A stretch of 64,000 nt of DNA from Acanthaster planci (GCF_001949145.1 NW_019091362.1:2974482-3038481); one strand, 5' to 3'; positions 13,346-25,689 are shown, counted from the first letter of the stretch. Notes: generated from the letters alone by a model not told the origin. Made by a program: numbers and translations.

Positions 13346-16300
13346 CCATTCGTCTCTTATTCGAGACGTTGAGGTTTTCCGTCTTGTGATAACACGCCTT
13401 AAAGATGCATTGCCCAAGATTGTCAGAAATCGATTCAAACCATCGAGCGATTCTTTTTAAATATTGTAAGGCACTGTAAGAATAAAATACAATCCGTCAG
13501 AAGGATATCAAAAGAAAAATTCTACTTAAAACAGGGAGAAAAACAGAAAGAAAACTGGCAACAGCCGTTTCTAGAGAGGTGTTGTTTGCGGGTACACAAT
13601 GACGCAGTCTCTCACAGGAAGAAAATTTGTTGGCTCTCAGAAAGGCCGTTGATGAGAAATGGTCTTGACGATTCGAACAGTGGCCTCTTTTCGTCTTCAG
13701 GAAAAGTATTCCTGTTTCAGTGTATAAAACAATTATAATTTTTTTTAATTGCTTACTACTGTGAATATGTCGCATCGGATAGATTTACAAGAAATTACAA
13801 GCCAGTTATGACATTTATTATATGTATATGAACCCTCTAGACAGTGAAATAATGTACTTAATTTGGAGCCTTTGAGCACCCAAATCCAATTGCCACGTAC
13901 AAACGATACGACAAATTTAAGCCATCCCATCTCAGCATTTACAGACTTTATACCACGGCGAACTGGGCAACCGTTGACGAACTCAACGCCAAAAATCCAT
14001 ACGCTAGCCACTTAACAAGGCAGTGGTCCCAATGACTGTTTTCCTATAGAAAAATATTTTTAATCTATAGATAAAAAACATATTTTCATAATGAGTCCTT
14101 GTCTGCACGGTATTAGCTAGTATTGAGTCCCTCTTCTGGAAAATTCCACTGAACTGGTTATAAAAATGCCAGAAATGTTTTATTTTTAGCTTCCATACAA
14201 CCTGTCTGCGGAAACTTGCACTATGCTGAATTACTGCGTCAGTGTGAAAGCGGCATACAGAAAGACTCCAAAGATTTTGCGATGTTTGTTAGCTTCATGT
14301 TCACACAAAGCGTAACTTCCAGAAATAATGTCTGTCCATAAATCTTGTTTATAGTTTGACACTAAAGTAGGGTTATTTGGTGGATAAGGTCACATTACTC
14401 ATTTATTTCCGCGAGTACCAGAGAATTTGAATTAAGACTAAAGGCTGTTAATTAATCTAAAAATGGAAATGTGTTAGCGAATTGTTTTCAACCAAATGAG
14501 TTAATAATTGAAGGTAATGTGCAGTTATTTTGTAATCAGTCGTGACATCAACGTACTCTTGCCAACTAGCTGTGAAACCATGCATCAATGAATGCGACTT
14601 TAAGAACATTCGATAGTATTTGCTTTTCGTATAAATAACACTTTGGTATGAATGCACTCTTACGCATGCTGCGCAGGAAACCAAGGTCCAGGATATTTAT
14701 GACTGACGCATATTTCAAACATGATTCACGAGTGCTTTCATATGCTCCAAATAAAAAAAGACCTCATACAAGTTTAAAATATTGTTTTAACGTTAATAAA
14801 ATCTGTGTGTATTATGCAAAAATGCAATGCCAGGCCAATCCTCAACATTCTGTCGCTAAATTTGAAATTTATCTATAGGACTAAAATTCAATCACTATAT
14901 TTCCCGTATTTCCAATTCAAGATATTGATGATTTTTTCTTTGTAGCATTGTCAATTTCAATACAAAAACAGTGTCTTTGGATGTTAAAGAATCATCAGGT
15001 GAAGACATATAAAAATACTTTACTCAGTATTGTAAATTGCATAGAATGTTGTTGATAGGACATGGCTAGGGTTATTCATTTTGGAATATTTCCACCAACC
15101 TTGGCTGGGGGCGGTCCAAGCTCCAGCCGACTGCCCGTCTCGGCGGCCGTTCTCGAGATACTGTCTGCAAATGTGAAGTTCGTTCGGAGGTATCCGAACT
15201 GTGGGTAGTGCTGATGAGGGTGAACATATTTGCACATATCATTGGTCGGGAAGTTGGACCCTATTGTGATCAACAAAAAGGGAAAGAACTCTTTATGGCA
15301 TGAAATGTTAACAGATATCTCTTGAAAAAAATGTAACGACACGATTGCACAGCAAAGCTGGTCTATATAACCCTGTCTTATATAAAATATTGTACATACA
15401 TCACTCCTTGTGGTCCTTTTGGGAGTACAGCCCTGAATTGCTAAATACGTTTGCTCAAAACACGCCGATGAAAAAAAGATTAAAGGCCTAACTCCAAATT
15501 ATAATGTACTTTAAAGAATTATTACAAATATACCATTTAAGTAACAGCTAGCCAGAACGAATTTAAAACATATTTCAAAAAATACCTGGACATGATATAG
15601 AATTCTTTATCTTATTTTAATTCTAATTGCTTAAAAGGGTGTTGACGTTAAAGTAACATTTGTTCGATCTCGGCATTAAACAAAAGAGCAACGGATCCAC
15701 CTGTTAGGTTTTATTGCATGCAGCGGGTTTCACATTTTTACAAGTCTCTTGTTTGATTTTGTTGGATTCGGATAGGAGCATGATCGATCAGGAAATCTGT
15801 TGGTCTTGGTTCCAAGAACTTTGTTTGTTTATTTATTTTGTTTTGTTTTCAGAGGAAAATTGTTTAGGCCTACACTCTTTGCAAGTGTTTCTGTTCCCTA
15901 CTTTAATCGACTCTGAAATAGTTTGTGCTTCTCGACGCATGCAGTGTCGATTCCCTCGACTTATGGCTCGGCAGTACAGGATTAGTGTAAACTGCACCCG
16001 GCGCCGCTCGGTTTCGGGTGAATGTGAGAGTGTAGGTCTTTGCACACGGAACAAGTATCGAATAGCACCGTCTTTGACACAGACTACATGGATTTACACG
16101 CCTCTCGTCATAAATTCCTTTTCTCGCTTACGATTATTTCCACCCTCAGAATTATATTCGTCATAAGCATGAAGCACCTCTCCCGCATTTCTGGTCACAT
16201 AATCGTTGCAAACCTGTTAAGCTGCTAACATTTACATTTTGCTGTTGATTTAATGATTACCCCAACATTAAACTTTACCAGCACGCATTTTCCCCCTCAA

Positions 16301-17814
16301 AGATCAGTGCATTTACAGAACAAAAGAAACTGGTTCGAGAGTATAGCTGAACACTGTCTGCAGAAAAAAAAACTTAGAAACGCTGAAAAAAGATTGTACA
16401 GCGGGGGCGAAATGTGAGTACATTGGCAAACGTCGGCCAGGTACTCATTTTTATTTCTGATATAACATGAAACAGAAAGAATATTTTTTTAGTTTTTGCT
16501 CTGGAAAAAAACACACAGTCCTGCTTCTGTTCTGTAAAATTTCACACATAGCGACAGAAACGCGAATTGCAGTTGAGACTATTAGCCGTGTTTCTGACCC
16601 TCGGGTGCCGGCTTATTTGGTGCTGGCACTGCGCCGGTCCCTGCGCCGAGGTAATCGGTACACAACTCGCTTCGGGACAGAAGCTGTGGTTGGACGGGAG
16701 CTTATGGAACGTATGGGTCTGGAGTAGCCCGTAAATGTAGGTATTCATATTGAGATGCACAATTCACTCAATCTGTAAGAACGACTGGGGTCACAACCTT
16801 CAGTAGATTTTTAAAATGTACGACATAGTTGCGCTGCTTAACTAAACAGTCTGAACGACTTTTCACAGTACAAAGCTGTGAAGTTTGCGAGTCAGAACAC
16901 CATTTTTAGCGACTAAATAGTTTCCCTGGAATTAAGGAAACCTCTTTGTGCGTCTTCGTGGCGTTAATCCCGAGTTTTGTAACGATCAAACAGCACAACT
17001 CACGATATTTACTGTAATTTAAGTACGTGCATTAGATTTTTGAGCTGCACCCATAATGAGAAAAAATAGTCCCTAATTGCCTTTGATGAAAACTTCCAGT
17101 AATGGCAGCGAACAAACACTGCATATAGGATGGTATATGATCACAAAAAGTCTTAAAGTAACAGTGACATTTTCGATTTCGTAATACTCCATAGGCCTGG
17201 CAGATTTTAAAATTAACCAAGATACACCTGGTCATTGGAACCGCATTTCAGATTGTGGTTGACGCCAATCATAAACTTAAGCCGATAATCAAACTTTTTT
17301 GCTGTAATTTCTCATAATCGTATGTATTCTGCACGCGAATAAACTTACATTTTAATCTTGCCTCTAATTCAATGGTTCTCGTTAGTACAAAGTGGCAATG
17401 ACTTAATTTCTTGTCCAAAAGGAAGAACAGACTCTCCAATTTTGAGCTACTTCTTTCTTTGTTTCGTAAAATAATAATTTACTTCAAGGTGGTGATCGGA
17501 AAGAATTCAACATCAAACCGTCACAATTTTTTAGTGTAAACCAACAAGTTTGCCTTAGTTTTTAAACCTGTTAATCTTGGTGCTGAATCTCCTTTCTCGC
17601 TAAATTTCCCGTACCCCCCCCCCAAAAAAAAAATTAACAGACGTTCCTTCCTGAAATCAATAGTTGGTGTTTATGACACTTGAAAATTGTGATGGTCCGA
17701 TACAGAATTCTGCACGTTTTTGTCTATGACCAATTTTAAGTTTACACATGATAAAAATGGGCTTGAATTTTTGCCCCACTGTACTTTCTCAATTGAAAAG
17801 AAAAATCCGTCTGC
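13346..17814. other. Intergenic, mostly featureless, two small GC islands
   Basis: GC-rich patches occur at about 15095-15200 (with the shared module at 15129-15149) and about 16585-16730. A C10A10 junction lies at 17614-17633. The 150-codon frame at 15714-16166 has no domain I recognise and is probably chance. Any 3' UTR or downstream exon of the bHLH gene to the right would lie in this stretch, but I cannot place one. Confidence 0.5.
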
Positions 17815-19902
17815 TTAATTCTTACCAATAGATCTTGTTTCACTGAGATAACTTGCAGTGTCGGCCTCCCACAGCAGTCTTTGGAGATGATTGATGTAGT
17901 CAATGGCTGCACGGAGAGTGTCTACTTTGCTGACCCGTCTGCCATGATGCATCCACGGCAGTGCTCGTCTCAGATGTTCAAAGCCTGCGTTCAGATGGTT
18001 CACTCTTTCCCTCTCTCTCGCATTGGCCTGCTTCCTCCGGGCCTGGTGCGCCTCTGGTCCGTCCTCCGCGGGCTGCGAGTCGCTCGAGCTCCGCCGCCGG
18101 CGTGCTTGGCGTCTAGTGGGCGGTGCGACCGGAGCACCATATCGCTGACGCAGGGCCCCGGGGTCTGGTCCGACCGGGGCCAGCTTCGGGAGGAGCTGCG
18201 GTCGCTTAAAAATCGGCACAGTAACCGCCGAGAGTCCAGCATGATGAGGCAGGCCTACAGTCGTGAATGGTGGGCAGGTTTGGTTTGGATGACCCGAGAC
18301 TACAGGAAAACCAGGGTGGAGGAAAGTTACAGGTGCACCAGTCAGCGCTGCCAACGGTGGCAATGGAATTGGGAGCAGGGGCTGGGGTGGAAATTGAACG
18401 GGCGGCAGGGGAAGATACCGTGGGTGAGTCGAGGCCATGCACGGCCGTAGCGAGCCGGTGATGGGCACAGGTCGGATCGGTACATCTGTAACAGTTTGGG
18501 CCCAAAGTGCACTAGAGTACCCTGATTTATGAGTTGTAGATGGAACTCGAGAGTCTTTAGGTTTTGATGTGGATACAGAGCTGATGGGAAGTGCCGGGTC
18601 CGGGATTTTCAAATGGGATATCGGGGACAAGGGCCGAGAGTCGAGCGGCTGAACTTGGAGAGGTATTGCCTTGATTGCAGACGGTAAGGCCGGCCGCACT
18701 GGACCGGGTACAGCGCCTGGGATCTCTGGTGCAGCTGGGTGAGGAGTTCTAGTGATCGGTGGGGGTGTACGCGCAAACCTCTTCCTTTCCGGCGAGTCTT
18801 TCCTGATTCTCCCGTGACACTTTTCGTACCTTCTTTTGGTAGGTTTATCAACTTGTCCCTCATTCTGGACAGGTTCAGGAACTTCTCTCTCATGCGTTTC
18901 CTCAGATTCTATGCCTGGTCGAGAAATCTGTCCCGTCGACGCAGTTTCTGAAGGTGCAACTTCCCTGTCTTTGTCCTCGCGCCTCAAAAAGTAACTTTTC
19001 TTGGATATGGCCTCGCTTGTCTTAGCTGCTTTCCCTGGATTTATGCTTTCAGCACCGGCGCTTTGACTGTCCACTTCGATGTACATGTCGACACTGGAGG
19101 TTGGGTTGTGGTTTGGGAACACGACTGCGGGTTTGGAGATGTCTCTTGGCCAGTTGTCAACAATGCTTCTGGGTCGACTGTCCTCCGCGGCGAATGTCTC
19201 AGTCATCACACAGGTCTCCTCGTGGATGCAGGGCATCTCTTCGGACCCAGGCGCCTCCAAGCGGGCAGCACCGGTGAAGGAGGAGTCAGGTGGGCCGGGG
19301 ACACATGGGACAGCGGGCGAAGTGTGAATGCATGCTGGGTCCGAGACGTCGGCCCTGGCCTGGGTGGCTGTAAACACGCGACTCCCACGTGTGCTCGGGT
19401 CAGCGACTGTGCCAGCGTTGCTTACCACCGTGGTCGAGTCTGCTATCTGCTGGAGTAGTGCTATCGAAGAGGACAGTACCCAAGATGATGACGATGGTGG
19501 CGGTTGCTGTGGCAGCGTTGATGGTGGTGGGGGTGGAGTCGACCAAGCATCAATCGCAATTTGGGTATTCGAGGGTGTATTCAAACCCGTCTGCGGTGCT
19601 GAAGTAGCTCTTTGAAACTTAAAAGAATCCGGTAATGTCCATTGAGCAGTGACTTGAACTGAAGCAGGAGAGACGGGCCTCAAATATGTTCCACCCCAAC
19701 CAGTGTCGTCACTCAAACCTCCCTGGTCCTCAGAAATGACAGGGAGTTGCCATGAAGTGATGTCGTCGCTCAGCGTTCGCTGCAGCCGATGACTGGAGAC
19801 TTCGTCATTAGTATAGCACAAGTTGAAATCTACGGTTGGGCAGTAGGCTGCGGGCCCATTCGCACACGAGCCATCGCCCCAGTTACTTTTATTCAGCTCC
19901 AT
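17815..19902 (-). CDS. Large bHLH transcription factor, achaete-scute-like with divergent basic region
   Basis: A single open exon of 695 codons. The start ATG at 19902-19900 is in good context (CACATGG) and has in-frame TGA codons immediately upstream. The bHLH domain is at about residues 622-679: basic region RRKQANARERERV with the E-box-contacting Glu and Arg kept, helix 1 around NAGFEHLRRALP, loop WMHHGRR, helix 2 SKVDTLRAAIDYINHLQRLL. SKVxTLRxAxxYI plus LQxLL point to the ASC family. NARER instead of the ASC-typical RNERER resembles PTF1/FER-type proteins, so the subfamily is open. The preceding 600 residues are predicted disordered, with Pro/Ser runs at about 122-140, other proline-rich tracts and a basic patch at about 597-604. 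ASC proteins are usually 150-500 residues, so this is unusually long. Expected role: nuclear class II bHLH binding E-boxes as a heterodimer with E-proteins. The last codons overlap a good splice donor (TTG|GTAAGA, exon end 17826), so the C-terminus may continue in an unseen exon. Confidence 0.5.
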   Translation of the reverse strand: MELNKSNWGDGSCANGPAAYCPTVDFNLCYTNDEVSSHRLQRTLSDDITSWQLPVISEDQGGLSDDTGWGGTYLRPVSPASVQVTAQWTLPDSFKFQRATSAPQTGLNTPSNTQIAIDAWSTPPPPPSTLPQQPPPSSSSWVLSSSIALLQQIADSTTVVSNAGTVADPSTRGSRVFTATQARADVSDPACIHTSPAVPCVPGPPDSSFTGAARLEAPGSEEMPCIHEETCVMTETFAAEDSRPRSIVDNWPRDISKPAVVFPNHNPTSSVDMYIEVDSQSAGAESINPGKAAKTSEAISKKSYFLRREDKDREVAPSETASTGQISRPGIESEETHEREVPEPVQNEGQVDKPTKRRYEKCHGRIRKDSPERKRFARTPPPITRTPHPAAPEIPGAVPGPVRPALPSAIKAIPLQVQPLDSRPLSPISHLKIPDPALPISSVSTSKPKDSRVPSTTHKSGYSSALWAQTVTDVPIRPVPITGSLRPCMASTHPRYLPLPPVQFPPQPLLPIPLPPLAALTGAPVTFLHPGFPVVSGHPNQTCPPFTTVGLPHHAGLSAVTVPIFKRPQLLPKLAPVGPDPGALRQRYGAPVAPPTRRQARRRRSSSDSQPAEDGPEAHQARRKQANARERERVNHLNAGFEHLRRALPWMHHGRRVSKVDTLRAAIDYINHLQRLLWEADTASYLSETRSIGKN

Positions 19903-21316
19903 GTGTTTTCAAAATACTCAGCACAGCTGCGGTATGGCGATGTCTTCGGCTACAAAGGTTGCGGAAGTATGCACTCCCTTGTGGCATGGCCACTGATGAC
20001 AGCTATTTCCTTCGAAACGTGCCCATCCTTTGATAATGCCAGAGGTTGAACAATAGACGAAGGTATGCTTGGCAACCGAAGCCAAATTCCTTCAACACAA
20101 TGGCCGGCTAATTCGGTTATATGCTCAATTGTTTCGTGCAATTGGGGCAAAGTGCGTCGAAAAATTCTTTCGCGAACCTGATAGCCGAAACTTTCCGGGA
20201 GAAAGTCAATGGCCGCAATAAACCCCCCATTTGGTTTTCATGTGTTTATCGATTTTCCCGTGTTCGATAAATTACGGAGTCTTTTCATAATAATTTTCAA
20301 ACTAAGTTTCGTGGCTGACTCCAGGAGATAGCAACAGGAAAAAAAACGGGGCGTCAAGATTGACAACATAAACCTAATAATTTCAAATCTCTTGCCTGAT
20401 CGTAGAGCTGAATTTTTAATCAATTAATATAAAACTGGTCATTTCTTTCTTTTTCTTTAAGATTTAAGGCCGACTGACTCCTTTTGTTTGCTGAGCTGGT
20501 GTTTATCTTACAGGAAAAGTAGTCGCACTGATATTAAGTTCACCAGTGTTTTCCTAAAACGCTACCCAATACGGAATTTATCTGTATTTTACCAGATGAA
20601 AATTAAACATCCCTAGTAAGATCAAGTAATGACATTCTTTGATTGAACTGATCACACACTATTGGACGGAATCTTTACAATAAAACGTAGTTCAAACGTC
20701 CAAACTTTTTTTAACCATCGACAACTACCAGTGCAATATTACATCACACATTGATTTAAAAAGAACTGACAAATTTTCCATAAAGTTGATACAAGAATTT
20801 ATAGAATGAACTGGCCCTATGGTCCAAACCGCAGTACAACACTTGACGTCTTACAAAAATATCTTTGAACGGTTTGTGTGTACTTGTTATATCATTTTTC
20901 TTGCTCAAGAGAACCAAGGGCAACTTCAGCGGTCATTGTACCGGAGTGGTACGTGCTGTTTTGCCCCCAGGGCCGAACGACCGCCAGGGACCCCCGGTAA
21001 TTGCCGACAACGTCTCGGCGCAAAACATCTGGCCAGTTCTAATCATTCGCTTTATTACAGAAACAGAAGACAGGTAAAAGTTTCATGCAGATTTTCAGTG
21101 GCTCTACATTTCTGGTCGTAAATTTGGGAAGAAATCGGTGGCGGTTTAACTCGTATAATGCCCACATATGAAGAGCAGAAAGGAGAGAACCAGGTAATTT
21201 CGCTGTTCAGAATAGGGGAAATAAAACCTATAGAGTTAACCGTCGCGTTATCCCCACCCCCGCGGACGTGCAGTTATGAAGGCAGACGGTGGATAATGCA
21301 GGCATATTGCCAATTT
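19903..21316 (-). promoter_or_regulatory. 5' flank of the large bHLH gene
   Basis: This is the upstream side of the minus-strand gene. A CAGCTG E-box lies at about 19923-19928, close before the start codon, and would allow autoregulation by a proneural bHLH. No clear TATA box or upstream coding exon is visible. The promoter position is inferred. Confidence 0.5.
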
Positions 21317-21673
21317 TAGAGTTGTAACGAGTTGCCAGTTTTTGTGACTCGAGTTGAATTGTTAGGCAAACAAGTCGATTCGCGAGTCACGTCGAGTCAC
21401 CAACATGTCAACACAATACGATAATTAAAAACAAGAAAGAAAGTCATTTTTAGTATTTCTAAATTGATGTCAAGGTTTCTGCATGTGGTCACACATCTTA
21501 CTCTTGATGGTATAACACGACATGAACATTTTTTTCAAAGAAGTTTGCTTTTATTTTAGGGACTCGAGTCTTATTACATTTCACTCGAGTCAGGTCTCCT
21601 GATGACGGACTCGAGTCTGACTCGATTCGGTCTGACTCGAGTCGAGTCACGGACTCGAGTCATTACAACTCTG
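21317..21673. mobile_element. hAT-type MITE with GACTCGAGTC-rich interior
   Basis: Terminal inverted repeats read (C/T)AGAGTTGTAAYGA at the two ends. They are flanked by an 8-bp target duplication with one mismatch: GCCAATTT at 21309-21316 and GCCAATCT at 21674-21681. Eight-bp duplications and CAGAG-type ends fit the hAT superfamily. The interior contains many copies of the palindrome GACTCGAGTC, concentrated near the right end. There is no transposase, so it is non-autonomous. One terminal C-to-T change and the mismatched duplication show modest age. Confidence 0.5.
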
Positions 21674-22039
21674 GCCAATCTCTGGCACAACTGGTATTTT
21701 AACAACGGGTTTATTTAGAATGCTTTTAGTTCTCACTGAGATTATCTTGTCAACTCAGTTTGAACAAACATATATAAGTGGTGCCCATAAGACATCGTCA
21801 CTAGGTTTTAACCAGTGCCCTGTCTCTCGATATTTCTCCAAGAAAGATTTTAAATTGCTTGTATTCATTTTTCTTAAGCTGACTTAAACTTCTACATTTA
21901 GTTTCTTATATAGCGTGGCTATGTGCACGGACTGTATGACCTTTTGACCACGAACAGGTCAATAGGCCAAGTTCAAATCAAAGAACTCTCGGTCAGTGGC
22001 ACTGGAACTTTCCAACGAACCGTTTCTGTCATCTCCTGG

Positions 22040-22230
22040 TCCAGGTGCTTCGCTTCAAAATGGCCGCCGCGGCGCGCCACCCAACGCAGCGGAATGTAAT
22101 CGCTCTGGCTATGTCTGAGGGTGTCGAGACGCTGGGGGTTTGTTCGAACCCGTTTGTGCGCCACAAATGTCTCCACTCTACCTGGGGATCTGGTCTGGAC
22201 AGCACCATAACATCTGCTACCCACGTCGAG
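22040..22230. promoter_or_regulatory. GC-rich island upstream of the large bHLH gene
   Basis: Contains AAATGGCCGCCGCGGCGCGC, a dense CpG cluster with a YY1-like GCCGCC/ATGG core, in AT-rich flanks. It lies about 2.2 kb upstream of the minus-strand start codon. Function inferred. Confidence 0.5.
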
Positions 22231-22787
22231 TAAGGAGACAGAACACAGGCCGACCATGTAAAGCGAAAAGCTGCCAAAATTCTGAGATCAATGCGACACA
22301 GAAGCAAGTATGCCATGAACCATTCAGGTGACACTTTTCGATCTGGTCATTGACCTTCTGAGTTTGCATTTAAGCATTAAGAAGACTCTCAAATACCATT
22401 TTAACCGGAACACACAAAATTAAATACGACTGGAGTACACTTAAATGGCTTAAATGCACTTCTGTGGGTCCGGTATGTTTGCCGCCACCAAGCGTCTAAA
22501 AAGTCTTCAGCTAATCGGAATATACAGGCCTCCCTCCCCGCACAGAGAGTGTCCATGCTTGTTGCAACCAGCACAATCAGTAACTGATCTGCAAAACTAC
22601 CAAGGAAATGTTTTTAATCGAATTCCCTGGAGAATTTCGGCATCATTAACTTTGAATTTAAAAGCAAGCAACTGTTTAATTCAGACTTGCAGACGTCGGT
22701 GTAATGGGATACGTGGTGCAAATGCATTACGCTAAAGTTCTCATCATAAAGAGCGCCACCTATAATATTGCTTGCCCGTATCTGCAC

Positions 22788-23031
22788 CACGGACGTATAT
22801 AAAAAAACCTGGACTTGCAACGCCTTTGCATGAACAAGAAGCCAACCAGCGGCCATTTTACCGAGCCGAATACAAAGGCGTGGGTTGGCTATTGACGTCG
22901 GGAAGAACAAAGGCGGGCATTGCCAGGAAAGCTTTGTATTCGGCTCGGTAAAATGGCCGCGAGTGGATTCAATGATCTTTATATGCTGAATAAGGCCATT
23001 GCGAGTCCAGATTTTATTATACACGTCCGTG
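22788..23031. mobile_element. Foldback hAT-like MITE, 244 bp, exact 8-bp target duplication
   Basis: The two halves are inverted repeats. The termini are CACGGACGTRTATAA, and an internal arm of 27 bp (22852-22878) is repeated exactly in inverse at 22930-22956. Flanks are a perfect duplication ATCTGCAC (22780-22787 and 23032-23039). Eight-bp duplication suggests a hAT-type (less likely P- or Merlin-type) transposase acting in trans. There is no coding capacity. The long perfect internal arms would form a stable hairpin. Confidence 0.5.
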
Positions 23032-23039
23032 ATCTGCAC

Positions 23040-25073
23040 TCACATGCCTTTTTATTTTCATTTTTGGTCATTCCGTGCAAAATTGGAAACGTGTCGTGAC
23101 GTTTCTAAGCTTGTTATTATAGGTTTTCCGGGCCAATTTTTGAAAATGCGCTGTTTAATTTGTAAAATAAAATTTCAATTTTAAAACAACTGAAAACCTG
23201 GTTACATTTTCGACTTCGTTTTGCGTCCGTCAAGAAAATGTATGTGCATTATGTTTCATTTAAGAGGTTACAAATAAGTGATTGGGATTTCGATTTGACG
23301 TATTCGTTGGAAATTGTAACCAGTGTGCAATTCTATTCACCGAAAATCTGCCTTTTACTGCAAACCGTCGGTATTGAGTATTTATTTTCATTTGCTGTAA
23401 TTCAAATTCACGAAATTTGAGTCCAATTTGATTACAAATATACAAGGTTACAGAAATCATGACACTACTTTAATAATGAATGTAATATTACTAATGAAAG
23501 ATTATAGTGTGTTTGTTACCAAACTTTATCTTTTCGTTCAGTATGCATTGCAATAAGGCCATGTGTGAACTGTTATTGTGGCAAAAACGTAGCACGAGAA
23601 GAAAAGGTTGCCTCAGCGTCCATGTTTGTATATAGGATTCGTAACAATCGGTATGTTTTAAAGACAACATGAATGGTCTATTTCAGTCATGAATATTCAA
23701 ACATTTAACCCATCAACTAAACACTTCTAAGAATATAACTTCTGTCAGCACACAAACGAATTCCAATTCTTGACCAGGCATATCTTAAATAACACTTCGC
23801 GCGAAATTGCCTGCACATGTATTTGCGAAATAGATTAAGTTCAAATTAAGATGCGGGATCGCAGAGGTGCATTCGATTTCGCGCAAAAATGAATGTCAAT
23901 ATTCTAAAACAGTGCAATATAGAGACATTTACACGACTGAGTGCACCCTCACTGAAATAGAATTTTTTTTAAATAGAAACGGGGATTTGAATATTTGGTC
24001 CATTTTCGCTCGAAAACGAATTCACATTTTCTGACACTGGCCTGGAAAACCTATATTTGTCATTCATGTCATTTGCATTAAACTTCAGTGGAAGCTATTT
24101 GAAATGGAGTTGATCTGGATCTAATTGACTTGTATTAACAATAAGCTCGTAAATTGTAATGGAAGACAATAAAAAGTTCAATTAATATGATCAATAATTT
24201 TATGATAAAAAAATGCCATACGACACTCTAATCGAAGACAGTTATATTCAAAGTGACAGATGTAAAGTGACAATGTATAACAGGTTTGCATTTAAAAATT
24301 TATTGATAAATCGTTGCTCATTATTGGTCATCTTTAACGTCTGAGCGGCTGCTCGCACAAAACAAACAACTCAATAAGTCCCGTGCAACATGCGGTAACT
24401 AACGTCATGTAGTATTCTTTCAAGTCTCCTACCATTACAAGAATCCAACCTTCCCCGAGGTCGTTCTGGCGGTTGCTTGTCTTCTCTGCGGTCGAACGGA
24501 AACAAAAGCGGCAGGTAACAACAAACAGTGGGCTTGTTAGAGACATAACGCCCCAAGCTACAGAGACTCTTAGAAATGTCAAACATGGCGTTGTCTAGAC
24601 GTTACCAGACTCCCTGTGTGAAACACGTATACGCACCTAGACGGAGTGGGTAGCCTGATTATCTAGGATGCTGAAAAGTTTAATCTTTACACGCCAGTGC
24701 ATTTCCTGGTGATGTGGATGAAAAAGATGGCTGCTGATTAAATAAAACCCTTTTTGGCTGATTCAATAGGGAAAATAAATATGTGTTTGTTTGGACACTG
24801 ATTCTGCCTGAGTCGAAAGCGAGAGATATTATCAGCGTCCATTATAAAACTGGTCAAGCTCAGATTATTCCCACCATAAATACTTTTGAGTCACAAAGAC
24901 AAACAAGTTTTAAAATTGTAACTTTCTAACGATTCAGTTCAACGGTTTTACTTAAATACCGTATTTTTAAACACCCTTAAGCCATAGTATAGTATGTTCC
25001 TCTGGCGAGCGTTTGTAAACAGTTGGGAGATTCGCGCGCGTAGCGCGTACTGCGTGAGGGGGTGTACAGCCAG
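23040..25073. other. Intergenic, AT-rich, no gene seen
   Basis: Short frames only, none recognisable. Many AATAAA/TTTATT hexamers, as expected from composition. Confidence 0.5.
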
Positions 25074-25485
25074 CACAGACATATAAACGAACAGACCGCC
25101 AGATCCTATTCAGACTCCAGGGGTTTTTCGTGATCTGCACTGTGCCCGACTAAAATCAAAACTATAATCAAGTTCACCCCTCGGTATACGGAATTTACGC
25201 ACAGTTGAAGAGTTCCAGCTATAAAATTCTATGAAGCATTTTTTCGATTATAAAAAAGTCCTTTATTACTTAATCTGACTCATAGGGATTCAAAACAATG
25301 CAGTTGCAACATTGAAAAGAAAAGATAAGAGCACCGAAGAGCAAAAAGATGGACGCATTTGGAAGTAAATGTAAACAAATATAGGTAATGTAAGTGCTTT
25401 GCGCGTAATGTGCGTAATGCTCGCCGAAGGCGCTGCTATCCAGCGTTTCGCTCATTGTTTGTCCATTTGCGTTCATATGTCTGTG
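25074..25485 (-). mobile_element. TIR element family, copy 1 (inverted relative to copy 2)
   Basis: Ends are inverted repeats beginning CACAGACATAT(A/G)AACG. The interior aligns in reverse orientation with 28520-28954, including the segments around GCGCGTAATG, TGCATTGTTTTGAATCC and CCCGACTAAAATCAAAACTA. Both copies contain a matching frame of about 65 codons ending CIVLNP-x3-D, but this is explained by DNA homology and has no known domain. No convincing target duplication is visible, so the superfamily is unassigned. Confidence 0.5.
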
Positions 25486-25689
25486 GCTGCATCCGAATCT
25501 CTTGTCTACAGCTACGTCTAGGTCTTCGCTCCATTGGAAAGCGTGGAGACGCGTAGAAAATAGACTTAGCCGTAGCTCTGGAAGTTCGTTTCGGACACGG
25601 CCACAGTGTGACAGCCAACCTCTGCTTTATCCACCTACCACGTGACAGGCTCACGACCAATCCGCCTTGAGCAGAAGCACCCCTTCAAC

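Noticed and set aside
15714-16166. 150-codon ORF
   Set aside because: No domain, no signal peptide logic, overlapping frames on both strands; chance-level for a 64-kb window.
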